A DNA stretch of 64,000 nucleotides from Bacteroidia bacterium (GTDB lineage Bacteria; Bacteroidota; Bacteroidia; Chitinophagales; Chitinophagaceae): contig JAUIBA010000001.1 in NCBI GenBank assembly GCA_030427635.1, positions 248,001 to 312,000 on the forward strand, in the 5' to 3' direction. Shown here piece after piece: positions 9,594 through 19,109 of the stretch. The translations under genes were made by a program, and so were the position numbers. Position 1 is the stretch's first letter. Each line of letters starts with the position of its first letter. A model generated the notes under the pieces. The model was given only the letters and a program-made list of their open reading frames with translations. It made no database searches and was not told the DNA's origin.

Positions 9594-9851
9594 TTAACCG
9601 CGTAATGAATTGACAAGGTCTATGTACTGCTGCATAGCTGCTTCTGCATCCAGCCCATCGAGTGCAGTCCATGCATTATGCTTTGCTTTGGCTACAAAAT
9701 CAAACGGGTTGGTAGGGCCTTCAGCCGGGGCATTGCCTTCGGTGGCCTGTTTATAAAGGCTGTACAGCTTCAGCAGTGTGTCATTGTCAGGACGTGATGT
9801 AATTTGTTTGCTGTTAGTTACTGCCTGCTCAAAAAGTTCTTTTACGTTCAT
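9594..9851 (-). CDS. Acyl-CoA-binding protein
   Basis: An 85-residue ACBP, a four-helix cytoplasmic protein that binds long-chain acyl-CoA esters. It shows the family pattern: LKLYSLYKQATEG, then FDFVAKAKHNAWTALDGLDAEAAMQQYIDLV, with the conserved Lys/Trp/Tyr residues that contact CoA. It lies 12 bp downstream of the DUF1684 gene and is probably the last gene of the lysS operon. Confidence 0.92.
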   Translation of the reverse strand: MNVKELFEQAVTNSKQITSRPDNDTLLKLYSLYKQATEGNAPAEGPTNPFDFVAKAKHNAWTALDGLDAEAAMQQYIDLVNSLRG

Positions 9852-9863
9852 ATCTGTAGTTGT

Positions 9864-10478
9864 TTAGTGAATGAAGTTCTTTTCGCCTGCCTTTATCTCT
9901 ACGGCCAGTACATTTTCATCGGGAGGTATAGGGCAGTTAAATCCATCGGAATAAGCACAGTATGGATTGTAGCATTTGTTGAAATCCAGTGTTACTTTCC
10001 CATCTCTGATATCTGTAACCGGGATATCTATATATCTGCCACCACCATAGGTTTCATCATAGTTAGTATAATCCCGGAAAGGAATAAACAGGTAGCTACC
10101 GGAAACAGAATCTCTGAGAAGATCTACGCTCTGATAGGCATGCAATGTTAACTCTTGTCCATTGAGCGTGAATGACAATGTAGCATATTCTCTGAATGGC
10201 TTTTGTTTGCCGCTATGTGTAGGTATCATAAACGGCTTGCTGCCGGGCGTTTCCTTTACTGTTGCTACAACCTTATAGGTAGCATTGGCAGGGTAGAAGG
10301 ATATACGCGAAAACTGATTTGGCTTAACCGGCTGACGCTTTTCGGCATGTAGCTCTTCCAGGTAATTTTTACGCCATGCCGCTATCTCTTCTGTATATGA
10401 CTGAGCAAAGGTCGTGTGAGCAGCGAACATTATCACTACCCACATGACCTTTGCTATATGCCTGTGTATTATTATCAT
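9864..10478 (-). CDS. DUF1684 family exported protein
   Basis: A 204-residue protein with an N-terminal signal peptide (residues 1-25, ending TFAQS). The body matches DUF1684: [60 protein letters not shown] and the C-terminal [24 protein letters not shown]. The three cysteines near the end may form a disulfide or bind metal. No function is established for the family. It overlaps the lysS stop by four bases (ATGA), so translation is coupled. Confidence 0.85.
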   Translation of the reverse strand: MIIIHRHIAKVMWVVIMFAAHTTFAQSYTEEIAAWRKNYLEELHAEKRQPVKPNQFSRISFYPANATYKVVATVKETPGSKPFMIPTHSGKQKPFREYATLSFTLNGQELTLHAYQSVDLLRDSVSGSYLFIPFRDYTNYDETYGGGRYIDIPVTDIRDGKVTLDFNKCYNPYCAYSDGFNCPIPPDENVLAVEIKAGEKNFIH

Positions 10479-11992
10479 GATTTTACCTCCGGCCGCATCT
10501 GGGGGAAGAACAGTACATCCTGAATAGAAACATTGCCGGTAAGCAGCATGGCAAGACGTTCTATACCAAACCCTATACCTGCAGTAGGTGGCATGCCATA
10601 CTCCAGTGCACGCAGGAAGTCATTATCTATAAACATGGCTTCATCATCGCCGCGCTCCATAAGCTTTAGCTGGTCTTCGAAACGCTGACGCTGATCGATA
10701 GGGTCATTCAGCTCACTATAGGCATTAGCAATTTCCTTACCGTTTATTATCAGCTCAAAACGCTCTACCAGTCCTGCTTTACTGCGGTGCTTTTTGGTAA
10801 GCGGGCTCATCTCCACAGGGTAGTCTGTAATGAACGTAGGCTGTATGTAATGATGCTCACACTTTGCGCCAAAAATCTCATCAATGAGTTTGCCACGTCC
10901 CATAGACGGGTCTACTTCTATCTGCAGTTGCTTGCATAGTGTACGCAATCCGTCTTCATCCATATTGCTGATATCAGTACCTGTATGCTCTTTTATGGCA
11001 TCATATATGGTGACACGGGCATACGGTGCCTTAAAGTCTACAGATACACCATTTACAGATGTAGCGGTACTTCCGTTGGTAGCAATGGCGGTCTGCTCCA
11101 GTAACTGCTCTGTGGTTTCCATCATCCACAGATAGTCTTTATATGCAACATAGAATTCCAGAATAGTAAATTCGGGGTTGTGCGTGCGGTCCATCCCCTC
11201 ATTGCGGAAGTTTCGGCTGAACTCATACACCCAGTTGAAGCCACCTACTATGAGGCGCTTCAGGTAGAGCTCATTGGCAATACGCAGGTACAGAGGCATA
11301 TCCAGCGCATTATGATGCGTAATGAACGGCCTTGCAGCGGCACCACCGGGTATGCTTTGCAGCACGGGTGTATCTACCTCCAGTGCGCCACGCTCATTGA
11401 GGAAAGAGCGGATAGCATTCTTCATCTTTGTAATTCTGACGAAAGTATCCCTTACCTCGGGGTTAACAATAAGGTCGGCATAGCGCTGACGATATTTGAA
11501 TTCCAGATCGGTAACCGCATCAAATTGCTCGCCGTCTTTTTCCTTAACTATTGGTAGCGGACGAAGGGCTTTTGATAACAGCGTGAAAGATGTAACATGA
11601 ATAGATATCTCACCGGTACGGGTAGTAAACACATATCCCTTAACGCCAACGATATCTCCTATGTCCAGCAACTTTTTCCAGAGTACATCAAACAGAGACT
11701 TGTCTTCGCCGGGACAGATATCATCGCGTTTCACATATACCTGAATACGTCCTGTGCTATCCTGCAATACGGCAAAGTTTGCCTTACCCATATCGCGGCG
11801 GCTCATGATACGGCCCGCCAGAGATACACTCTGAAAATCAGCAGCAGTCTCCTCAGAGTAATGCTGTTTTATATCGCTTGCCGTGTGTGTAATGTCATAT
11901 AATGGGGCGGGGTATGGGTCTATGCCCATAGCCTCCAGTTCGGCCAGCTTTTCGCGGCGCACCAGTTCCTGTTCGCTAAGTGTTGCTTGCAT
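10475..11992 (-). CDS. lysS: Lysyl-tRNA synthetase, class II
   Basis: A 505-residue cytoplasmic enzyme that charges tRNA-Lys. It contains the N-terminal OB-fold anticodon domain (about residues 60-170, [20 protein letters not shown]) and the class II core: motif 2 ([20 protein letters not shown]) and motif 3 ([15 protein letters not shown]). Length is typical. A TAnnTTTG box ends only five bases before the ATG, hinting at a very short leader. It heads the operon lysS-DUF1684-ACBP. Confidence 0.97.
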   Translation of the reverse strand: MQATLSEQELVRREKLAELEAMGIDPYPAPLYDITHTASDIKQHYSEETAADFQSVSLAGRIMSRRDMGKANFAVLQDSTGRIQVYVKRDDICPGEDKSLFDVLWKKLLDIGDIVGVKGYVFTTRTGEISIHVTSFTLLSKALRPLPIVKEKDGEQFDAVTDLEFKYRQRYADLIVNPEVRDTFVRITKMKNAIRSFLNERGALEVDTPVLQSIPGGAAARPFITHHNALDMPLYLRIANELYLKRLIVGGFNWVYEFSRNFRNEGMDRTHNPEFTILEFYVAYKDYLWMMETTEQLLEQTAIATNGSTATSVNGVSVDFKAPYARVTIYDAIKEHTGTDISNMDEDGLRTLCKQLQIEVDPSMGRGKLIDEIFGAKCEHHYIQPTFITDYPVEMSPLTKKHRSKAGLVERFELIINGKEIANAYSELNDPIDQRQRFEDQLKLMERGDDEAMFIDNDFLRALEYGMPPTAGIGFGIERLAMLLTGNVSIQDVLFFPQMRPEVKS

Positions 11993-11997
11993 GGCTG

Positions 11998-12005
11998 CAA
12001 AAATA
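11998..12005 (-). promoter_or_regulatory. -7 box abutting the lysS start
   Basis: The minus strand reads TATTTTTG, matching TAnnTTTG, followed by CAGCC and then the lysS ATG at 11992. If it is used, transcription would begin at about the start codon. No clear -33 TTTG is seen. Confidence 0.45.
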
Positions 12006-12087
12006 GTTTATTGTAAGTGCAAAATGAATATAACACCTGCATCATGCCGGATGATAATATTACTTATGAATGAGATACAGAAAATAC

Positions 12088-13296
12088 TCACTTATATGCA
12101 TAAGGAATAGTAACGGTAAATCTGGCTCCTGCGTTCTCTTCAGATATGATAGCTAGGCTGCCTCCAAGTCCCTTTATAAGGTGCTTAACCAATGCCAGCC
12201 CGAATCCGAATCCTTTTTCTCCATCTGTACCATCCGTGGACTGAGTGTTTTCGTCAAGGAGCGTGGCTATTCTGTCTGCAGTAATACCAGTACCTGTATC
12301 AGAGACTGCGATAGTGAGGGTTTTGCTATTGTTTTCAGCATCTACATGCAAACTGAGGTCTACAGTAACATTTCCGAAACGTGGTGTAAACTTCATAGCA
12401 TTGGAAATAAGGTTTCCTGCTATCTGCATCAGCTTGCTATTGGGGAATACTACTTCTTCCGTGTCCCTATTGGTTTTGATAATGAAAAGTATATTCTTAC
12501 TCCTGGCCTGCGGGCTGTAAAGCTTTTCCAGTTTTTCGCGGAACATTACCAGTGTCAGCTCATTAGGCTTTACATCTGTATTCCGCTTTTTATCGTTTTC
12601 CAGTATCTCATCTGCCAGTTCCAGTACAGAGCGACCGCCTTTCTGTATGAGCTGAATGAACTCAAGCACTTCCTCCAGCTTATTCTCTTCGCCCTGCTCC
12701 CCAATAATCTCTGCAAGGCCTATGATGCCGCCAATAGGTCCACGAATGTCATGCAGAATCTTGTTCTGGGTAGATTTCATGTCACTGAGATTGCTATGCA
12801 ATGCCTCTATATGTTTCTGAACTTTGAGTCTTGTAACAATTTCCTCGGCTATAAGGACAAGCATTTCAGCTTTTTCAGGAGTTATTTCGCGCTTGCTTTT
12901 GTCCAGCACGCAGAGCGCTCCCAGATTATAGTCCTGTATGCGTAGCGGAATACCCCAGTAATAACGGAGATGGGGATTGTCTGTAACATAAAATTTATCA
13001 AAGAATCTGCTGTCAGCAGAAAGGTCGTTTATCTCAAAGCTGCCATCGCCCATAATGGTGTACTGGCAAACAGAATCTTCCCGGGGCATCTGCTCTATCT
13101 CAAGACCAAATGTAGAGACCGTCCACTGAGTGTATGAGTCTATGAGATTGACAAGTGATATTTCAGTGCCGGCAATTTTAGCTGCCAGCCTTGCCAGATC
13201 TTTATAGTTATTGGTAAAAGATGAGACATCAATATTCAGATCAGAGAATGCGAGAAGCCTGTCCATCTCATTCTGAGGAACGGGAGCCTGTGACAT
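12088..13296 (-). CDS. GAF-domain sensor histidine kinase
   Basis: A 402-residue soluble histidine kinase. A GAF domain (about residues 25-165; REDSVCQYTI and YYWGIPLRI are typical) is followed by an H-box KILHDIRGPIGGIIGLAE and a complete ATPase domain: N-box NLISNAMKFTP, G1 VSDTGTGI and G2 GFGFGLALVKHL. There is no membrane segment, so the signal is cytoplasmic. No response regulator is adjacent. It lies 95 bp upstream of lysS on the same strand. Confidence 0.88.
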   Translation of the reverse strand: MSQAPVPQNEMDRLLAFSDLNIDVSSFTNNYKDLARLAAKIAGTEISLVNLIDSYTQWTVSTFGLEIEQMPREDSVCQYTIMGDGSFEINDLSADSRFFDKFYVTDNPHLRYYWGIPLRIQDYNLGALCVLDKSKREITPEKAEMLVLIAEEIVTRLKVQKHIEALHSNLSDMKSTQNKILHDIRGPIGGIIGLAEIIGEQGEENKLEEVLEFIQLIQKGGRSVLELADEILENDKKRNTDVKPNELTLVMFREKLEKLYSPQARSKNILFIIKTNRDTEEVVFPNSKLMQIAGNLISNAMKFTPRFGNVTVDLSLHVDAENNSKTLTIAVSDTGTGITADRIATLLDENTQSTDGTDGEKGFGFGLALVKHLIKGLGGSLAIISEENAGARFTVTIPYAYK

Positions 13297-13433
13297 GTGT
13301 ATCGTTTTTTATCAAAGTTAAGGAGGTGCCATTATGTTTGGCAAAGAAATGTTATCAGTTGCTTGTTCTGATATACATAATAGCGTAACTGATGCTATAA
13401 ACTTAACACTAAGAAAGAAAGGGTAAACGCCTT

Positions 13434-13877
13434 TTATCTGGGTGGCACTTTAAACTCGCCCTGAACCCGTGTGGTATCTGAGCAGATAAAATTGAAAATT
13501 CCTTTGTAGGCGGGTGTCGACTCTGTAATAATCAGTGTACCGGACACAGAGCGGGTTTCTATACTTGGAGTAGGGGGTAGCCAGGTAGCGGCGGCATGTA
13601 AACTATCAATGCTAATTGTATCCAGAGCGCCGGAGTAATTTTTAATCCATAAAGTAAGGGTAGCCCCACTACCGGGCATTACTGCCTGAATGAGCATTGA
13701 AGTAGTGGGGCCAACCGTAGTTTTTGCATTTGTCACCATCTGCCCAGATGAGTAGAACTTAAAGCTACCCGCAGTGGCAGATACAAATGGTTCAATAGGC
13801 TGTTCTTTTTTACCGCACGCTGCAAGCGCACAGGTAAGAACCAGTGAGATACGGGAGAGAAAGCCTGTTGCAGACAT
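13434..13877 (-). CDS. Small lipoprotein of unknown function
   Basis: A 147-residue predicted lipoprotein. The start at 13877 gives a signal peptide ending in the lipobox LAAC (MSATGFLSRISLVLTCALAAC); the longer upstream frame runs into rmlA and is rejected. The mature part is beta-rich (GSFKFYSSGQMVTNAKTTVG, LTLWIKNYSGALDTI, SVSGTLIITESTPAYKGIFNFIC) and resembles the DUF6252-like lipoproteins common in Bacteroidota, though I am not certain of the family. It lies 67 bp downstream of rmlA. Confidence 0.7.
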   Translation of the reverse strand: MSATGFLSRISLVLTCALAACGKKEQPIEPFVSATAGSFKFYSSGQMVTNAKTTVGPTTSMLIQAVMPGSGATLTLWIKNYSGALDTISIDSLHAAATWLPPTPSIETRSVSGTLIITESTPAYKGIFNFICSDTTRVQGEFKVPPR

Positions 13878-13944
13878 TTGTATATGTACCGATACGTGCC
13901 GGAATAAACCGGATATCAAAAAAAGACCTGTATCAGCTTTATTT

Positions 13945-14811
13945 TCAGATATTACCAATCAATTTCTTCAGATAGATGCCATACCCGCTTTTGAAGTAGG
14001 TAGCAGACAGTTTCTCCATATGCTCATCACTTATCCAGCCATTGCGGTAAGCAATCTCTTCTATACAACCTATTTTCAGGCCCTGACGTTTTTCAATGAC
14101 CTCTATAAACTCGCCAGCCTCTATAAGTGAGTCGAATGTACCTGTATCCAGCCATGCTGTACCACGATCCAGCACACCCACTTCCAGCTTGCCCTTTTCC
14201 AGATATACGCGGTTTACATCTGTTATTTCCAGTTCGCCCCTTGGTGATGGCTTAATAGACTTAGCTATTGATACCACATCATTGTCATAGAAATACAGGC
14301 CTGGAACTGCATAGTTTGACTTGGGCTTTACTGGTTTCTCTTCTATGCTCAGTACTTTAAAACTCTTATCGAACTCTACTACACCATAGCGCTCAGGGTC
14401 ATGTACCTGATATGCAAATACGACGGCTCCATCGGGGTTTACTTTATTCTTCAGGAGTGTACCCATACCGGAACCATAGAAGATATTGTCGCCCAGAACA
14501 AGTGCCGCAGGGTCATTCCCAATAAAGTCTGCACCGAGGATAAATGCCTGTGCAAGACCCTCTGGTTTAGGCTGTACCACATATTCAAACCGGCAGCCAA
14601 TCTGGCTGCCATCGCCCAACAGCTTTTTAAATGCTACCTGGTCTTCAGGGGTAGTGATTATCAGTATTTCACGGATGCCTGCAAGCATAAGCGTAGATAA
14701 CGGATAGTAAATCATCGGCTTATCGTAAACCGGCATCAGCTGCTTGCTCACAGCTATGGTGAGTGGGTAAAGACGTGTACCGGAACCGCCTGCGAGAATA
14801 ATACCTTTCAT
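13945..14811 (-). CDS. rmlA: Glucose-1-phosphate thymidylyltransferase
   Basis: RmlA/RfbA, 288 residues, makes dTDP-glucose from dTTP and glucose-1-phosphate, the first step of dTDP-rhamnose and related sugars. The nucleotide-binding start [16 protein letters not shown], the block [27 protein letters not shown] and [10 protein letters not shown] are all present. The start codon overlaps the rmlB stop by one base (TAATG), so the two are co-translated. rmlC and rmlD are not adjacent. Confidence 0.95.
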   Translation of the reverse strand: MKGIILAGGSGTRLYPLTIAVSKQLMPVYDKPMIYYPLSTLMLAGIREILIITTPEDQVAFKKLLGDGSQIGCRFEYVVQPKPEGLAQAFILGADFIGNDPAALVLGDNIFYGSGMGTLLKNKVNPDGAVVFAYQVHDPERYGVVEFDKSFKVLSIEEKPVKPKSNYAVPGLYFYDNDVVSIAKSIKPSPRGELEITDVNRVYLEKGKLEVGVLDRGTAWLDTGTFDSLIEAGEFIEVIEKRQGLKIGCIEEIAYRNGWISDEHMEKLSATYFKSGYGIYLKKLIGNI

Positions 14812-15866
14812 TATCTGTGTGTGTATTGAGTTTCGTAATACTTTTTATAGTCGCCTGAGGTGACATGGTCCAGCCATTCCTGATTGTCCATATACCAGTC
14901 GATGGTCTTACTCAAACCTTCTTCAAAGGTAACAGAAGGATACCAGCCCAGCTCTTTATTGATTTTATTGGCATCAATAGCATAGCGGCGGTCGTGGCCT
15001 GGCCTGTCTTTGATATAGGTAATCAACTCTGCCGATTCTCCGGGATTACGTCCCAGTTTAGCATCCATTTTCTCACAAAGGAGCTTAACGAGCGCTATAT
15101 TCTGCCATTCGTTGAAGCCGCCTATGTTGTAAGTTTCTCCGTTTCTGCCTTTATGGAATACCATATCAATAGCACGGGCATGGTCTATAACATAAAGCCA
15201 GTCGCGCGTGTATTTACCATCGCCATACACGGGAAGTGGCTTTTTGTTCACTATATTGTTAATGAACAATGGTATCAGCTTTTCCGGAAAATGGTTAGGC
15301 CCGTAGTTGTTAGAGCAATTAGTTAGTACAAATGGCAGGTGATATGTATTGCCGTATGCCCGCACAAGGTGGTCAGATGCTGCCTTTGATGCAGAGTAGG
15401 GCGACTGTGGGTCATATGGAGTTGTTTCCAGGAAGAAACCTTCTTCTCCCAGTGAGCCATACACCTCATCTGTAGATACATGATAGAAGCGCTTACCGTC
15501 CATGTTATCTTTCCAAAGAGTACGGGCTGCATTGAGCAGATTGGCCGTCCCCATTACATTCGTCATTATGAATGCGTTAGGGTCTATGATGGAGCGGTCT
15601 ACATGGCTTTCTGCTGCCAGGTGGATAACACCATCAAACTTATACTGCTCAAAAAGCCGGGTAATGTGTGCGGCATCTGTAATGTCGGCCTTTTCAAATA
15701 TATAGTTCGGGGCATCCTGAATATCTGTCAGGTTTTCAAGGTTACCTGCATAGGTAAGAGCGTCAAGGTTCACTATCCTGTATTCAGGATAAGAGTTGAC
15801 AAAAAGGCGCACTACATGGGAGCCTATGAAGCCAGCGCCACCGGTAATAAGAATAGTCTTGTTCAT
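14811..15866 (-). CDS. rmlB: dTDP-glucose 4,6-dehydratase
   Basis: RmlB/RfbB, 351 residues, an extended short-chain dehydrogenase that converts dTDP-glucose to dTDP-4-keto-6-deoxyglucose. The Rossmann motif [11 protein letters not shown], the substrate loop [12 protein letters not shown], the catalytic STDEVYG and the [11 protein letters not shown] (YxxxK) segment are intact. It lies 35 bp downstream of accC on the same strand and may be read through from the efp-accBC transcript. Confidence 0.96.
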   Translation of the reverse strand: MNKTILITGGAGFIGSHVVRLFVNSYPEYRIVNLDALTYAGNLENLTDIQDAPNYIFEKADITDAAHITRLFEQYKFDGVIHLAAESHVDRSIIDPNAFIMTNVMGTANLLNAARTLWKDNMDGKRFYHVSTDEVYGSLGEEGFFLETTPYDPQSPYSASKAASDHLVRAYGNTYHLPFVLTNCSNNYGPNHFPEKLIPLFINNIVNKKPLPVYGDGKYTRDWLYVIDHARAIDMVFHKGRNGETYNIGGFNEWQNIALVKLLCEKMDAKLGRNPGESAELITYIKDRPGHDRRYAIDANKINKELGWYPSVTFEEGLSKTIDWYMDNQEWLDHVTSGDYKKYYETQYTHR

Positions 15867-15901
15867 GCTGTATAAATAGCTGCTACCTGTACTTTTCAGT
15901 C

Positions 15902-17239
15902 TCAGACAAGCTTGAATGTTTCAATAAACTTGGTTGTGAAGTTGCCTTTCCTGAAGTCTTCATTACGCATAAGCTGCAGATGGAACGGAATAGTTGTTTT
16001 TACACCTTCTATTACATACTCGCTCAGGGCACGCTCCATAGTATCTATAGCTTCCTCGCGGGTTTGTGCTACAGCTATAACTTTTGCAATCATAGAGTCA
16101 TAGTAGGGTGGGATAGTGTATCCTGCATATATATGCGAGTCTACACGTACACCATGACCACCTGGAGTATGCAGTGTAGTGATTCTGCCGGGACATGGGC
16201 GGAAGTCGTTATACGGGTCTTCTGCATTAATACGGCATTCTATAGCGTGTATCTTTGGCTCATAGTTACGGCCACTGATGGGAACGCCTGCAGCTATCTT
16301 TATCTGTTCCTTGATAAGGTCATAGCTGATTACTTCTTCTGTTACACCATGCTCTACCTGAATACGGGTATTCATTTCCATGAAGTAGAAGTTGCGGTGC
16401 TTATCTACCAGAAACTCAATGGTACCAACACTCTCATAGTTGATAGCAGATGCCGCCTTGATAGCTGCCTCACCCATACGCTGGCGCAGCTCTGGTGTCA
16501 TAAACGGCGATGGCGACTCTTCTACCAGTTTCTGATGACGACGCTGGATAGAGCAGTCGCGCTCACTGAGGTGACATACTTTCCCAAACTGGTCGCCGGC
16601 TACCTGGATTTCTATATGGCGGGGCTCTTCTACAAACTTCTCCATATATATGCCATCATTCTTAAATGAAGCACGTGCTTCCGCTTTGGCCAGAGTATAT
16701 GCATCTTCCAGTTCACTTTCTGCCCATATAACCCTCATGCCCTTTCCACCACCACCGGCAGTAGCCTTAATGATGACCGGATAGCCCATTTCAGCAGCTA
16801 TGCTGCGGGCTTCTTCCACACTTTCCAGCAGACCTTCAGAACCGGGTATTACAGGTACACCGGCCTTAATCATTGTTTCCTTAGCGGTTATCTTGTCGCC
16901 CATAGACCTGATCATATCAGGCGTGGGACCGATGAATTTGATTTTGTACTGTGCGCAGATTTCAGCAAATGTGGCGTTTTCAGCCAGAAAGCCATAACCC
17001 GGATGTATCGCATCGGCATTAGTAATTTCTGCGGCAGCCATTATGTGCTGCATGTTGAGGTAAGAATCGGCGCTCTGAGGCTTGCCAATGCAAACTGCCT
17101 CATCGGCAAAGCGGACGTGAAGACTTTCTTTATCGGCAGTAGAGTAAACAGCCACAGTACGGATACCCATCTCACGACAGGTACGGATAATGCGTAGCGC
17201 TATTTCTCCACGGTTGGCAATCAGTATCTTTTTGAACAC
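15902..17239 (-). CDS. accC: Acetyl-CoA carboxylase biotin carboxylase subunit
   Basis: A 445-residue ATP-grasp enzyme that carboxylates the biotin on BCCP, the first half-reaction of acetyl-CoA carboxylase in fatty acid synthesis. The N-terminal [20 protein letters not shown], the glycine-rich ATP loop [13 protein letters not shown], the signature [23 protein letters not shown] and the catalytic [15 protein letters not shown] are all present. It lies downstream of accB in the usual order. Confidence 0.97.
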   Translation of the reverse strand: MFKKILIANRGEIALRIIRTCREMGIRTVAVYSTADKESLHVRFADEAVCIGKPQSADSYLNMQHIMAAAEITNADAIHPGYGFLAENATFAEICAQYKIKFIGPTPDMIRSMGDKITAKETMIKAGVPVIPGSEGLLESVEEARSIAAEMGYPVIIKATAGGGGKGMRVIWAESELEDAYTLAKAEARASFKNDGIYMEKFVEEPRHIEIQVAGDQFGKVCHLSERDCSIQRRHQKLVEESPSPFMTPELRQRMGEAAIKAASAINYESVGTIEFLVDKHRNFYFMEMNTRIQVEHGVTEEVISYDLIKEQIKIAAGVPISGRNYEPKIHAIECRINAEDPYNDFRPCPGRITTLHTPGGHGVRVDSHIYAGYTIPPYYDSMIAKVIAVAQTREEAIDTMERALSEYVIEGVKTTIPFHLQLMRNEDFRKGNFTTKFIETFKLV

Positions 17240-17346
17240 TTTTTCAGAGTTTTATATAGATATAAAAATATATGCTTTTATTGAAAAATGGCCTTCTAAA
17301 GGCCACTTTCCGTATTTGACATTCTGTCATGGACATATTTACTCAG

Positions 17347-17829
17347 TTAGAGAGGCTCTACCAGGAAAAGCGGCTGATCGTACTCTACAGGAGTAGAGTC
17401 GTCAACAAGCACTTTCAGTATGCGGCAATCTATATCAGCTTCAATATCATTGAACAGCTTCATAGCCTCAATGATGCAAAGCTTCTGGCCTTTCTTCACC
17501 TCATCTCCTATGTTTACAAACACAGGCTTATCGGGCGATGGGCTTCTGTAGAAAGTTCCGATCATAGGAGATTTGATAGTAACACCAGCTGCAGCATTAT
17601 CAGCAGCTGGCTTTGCAGCAGCAGGCGCAGCAACCTCAGCAGGGGCTGCGTGTGGGGCGGCAACGGGTATCTGTACGGGTGCTGGTGCGGGGGCCATCAC
17701 ATATGTAGGCTGAGCTGAACTCATTTCCTGTTTGATGGTAATTTTAAAGTCACCCTGCTCTATGCTAAGCTCACTAATACCGGATTTATTTACGGTTTTA
17801 ATAAGCTCTTGTATTTGTTTATACTCCAT
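17347..17829 (-). CDS. accB: Biotin carboxyl carrier protein of acetyl-CoA carboxylase
   Basis: A 160-residue BCCP. The N-terminal helix region (MEYKQIQELIKTVNKSGISELSIEQ) is followed by an Ala/Pro-rich flexible linker (about residues 43-78) and a biotinyl domain. The biotin attachment motif EAMKLFN has its lysine in place, with the thumb-region sequence PMIGTFYRSPSPDKPVFV upstream. It sits between efp and accC, as in many bacteria. Confidence 0.96.
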   Translation of the reverse strand: MEYKQIQELIKTVNKSGISELSIEQGDFKITIKQEMSSAQPTYVMAPAPAPVQIPVAAPHAAPAEVAAPAAAKPAADNAAAGVTIKSPMIGTFYRSPSPDKPVFVNIGDEVKKGQKLCIIEAMKLFNDIEADIDCRILKVLVDDSTPVEYDQPLFLVEPL

Positions 17830-17916
17830 GAGTAATTGATTTTATCCGAAAGTTAAAAAAAATAATGGTTCAGGTAAGTCTATTTTCAGAAAAAACGGTG
17901 AAAAATGTGGTGAAAA

Positions 17917-18483
17917 CTACTCTTTCACACGCTCTACGTAGTTTCCGGTTTTCGTATCAATTTTAATTAGCTCATCTGTTTCCACAAATAGGGGAACCAT
18001 TACCGTAGCACCTGTTTCTACTGTAGCAGCTTTCAGTGCACGGGTAGCAGTATCTCCTTTAAGGCCTGGTTCAGAATAAGTAATGCGCAGAACGACGTGA
18101 GGAGGAAGCTCCACACTCATAGGCGTTTCTGTTTCTGTATTAACAACAACAAAGCACTCCTGACCATCCTTGAACAGTTCAGGCCTGTCAATCATATTCT
18201 CGCCAATAACGATTTGCTCAAAGGTGTTATTGTCCATCAGGTTAAAGCCGGTATCATCTTTGTAGAGGTACTGGTAGTTGCGACGCTCAACGCGAACAGG
18301 GAAGATATTGTCACCAGAGTTCCAGGTATGTTCTATGGTACGGTTATTGTCTACGCCTTTGAGCTTTGCCCAAACTTTTGCAGCGGCACGGGCGGTTTTA
18401 TTCTGCCCGAACTCAACTACTGAATAAAGGTTGCCATCAAGCTTAATAATAAGCCCATTGCGCATATCTGCTGTTGTAGCCAT
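17917..18483 (-). CDS. efp: Elongation factor P with arginine at the loop tip
   Basis: A 188-residue three-domain translation factor that rescues ribosomes stalled at polyproline. Domains II and III are typical (LFKDGQECFVVV, EPGLKGDTATRALKAATVETGA, KIDTKTGNYVERV). The beta3-beta4 loop of domain I reads NKTARAAAKVWAKLK: the usual lysine of PGKG is replaced by Arg32, aligning with the NKSGRNAAVVKMKLK loop of rhamnosylated EF-Ps such as that of Pseudomonas. Modification by a rhamnosyltransferase (EarP) is therefore plausible, but earP is not in the window. It heads an operon with accB and accC. Confidence 0.95.
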   Translation of the reverse strand: MATTADMRNGLIIKLDGNLYSVVEFGQNKTARAAAKVWAKLKGVDNNRTIEHTWNSGDNIFPVRVERRNYQYLYKDDTGFNLMDNNTFEQIVIGENMIDRPELFKDGQECFVVVNTETETPMSVELPPHVVLRITYSEPGLKGDTATRALKAATVETGATVMVPLFVETDELIKIDTKTGNYVERVKE

Positions 18484-18509
18484 GAAAATCAGTTTTGTTA
18501 TATGGTCTG

Positions 18510-18517
18510 CAAATGTA
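18510..18517 (-). promoter_or_regulatory. -7 box of the efp-accB-accC operon
   Basis: The minus strand reads TACATTTG followed by CAGACC, an exact TAnnTTTG match 27 bp upstream of the efp ATG. No exact TTTG is seen at -33. Confidence 0.55.
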
Positions 18518-19000
18518 GTGATAATAGGCTAAAAGCGAAATTGGTAAAACGTGAATTTGTAAGTGAAAATATATTCACATTTACCCAACGAAATGCAAAC
18601 CTATTATTGTCTCTTGATAGTATAAGTTGCAGTATGCCTGACGTTTATGAGCTTGCAGCCATAAATCTCAGTATTACCTGTAGTCTTTTTCATCATTTCA
18701 CCTTAAAAATAACCTTATGAGATCTAATCCCGTTTTCTGTCTCCGCCTGTTTTGTGCTTTCTTTTTGCTCCTTACTTCATCACTATCTGTGTATGCGTCC
18801 CATATTGTGGGTGGGGACCTTTATTACACCCATGTAAGCGGAAGCACGTACAAAGTAACACTTGCATTATATGGCGATTGCGGCCCTGCCAGTGCAGGAG
18901 CATTTGCTACATTGCCCAGCGGTGCCCCTGAAATATGTATTTATGATGGAGGCACCTATGTAACTACACTCACATTATCTATAGAACCACCTACGGCAGG

Positions 19001-19009
19001 TACTGAAAT
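19001..19009. repeat. Target site duplication, left copy
   Basis: TACTGAAAT, repeated exactly at 20404-20412 directly outside the right inverted repeat. The match extends by TA, because the IS end and the target share these bases, so 9-11 bp are possible; 9 bp fits the longest inverted repeats. Confidence 0.85.
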
Positions 19010-19027
19010 TATTGTTGTCCGGGGAAA
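19010..19027. repeat. IS left terminal inverted repeat
   Basis: TATTGTTGTCCGGGGAAA, exactly complementary to 20386-20403. Confidence 0.9.
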
Positions 19028-19109
19028 TCCAGAACCGTGCAGAATACCTCGCGAAAACCGCATCAGAATGGGCTTTCGGATTTAATGGCAAAATCAAGCC
19101 CCCCCTCTT

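Larger units (their letters stand above)
18717..19085 (+). pseudogene. 5' fragment of an IS-interrupted T9SS cargo gene
   Basis: The first 97 native codons encode a signal peptide (residues 1-27, ending VYA) and the start of a domain common at the N-terminus of gliding-motility-associated secreted proteins (SHIVGGDLYYTHVSGSTYKV, then LALYGDCG). The reading frame then enters the insertion sequence at 19010 and stops at 19085 after IS-derived residues. Joining bases up to 19009 to bases from 20413 restores one uninterrupted frame of 948 codons including stop. The fragment lacks any sorting domain and is presumably non-functional. Confidence 0.88.

Noticed and set aside
12181-12945. 254-codon open frame on the plus strand
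   Set aside because: It is the antisense shadow of the GAF histidine kinase, which has all kinase motifs.
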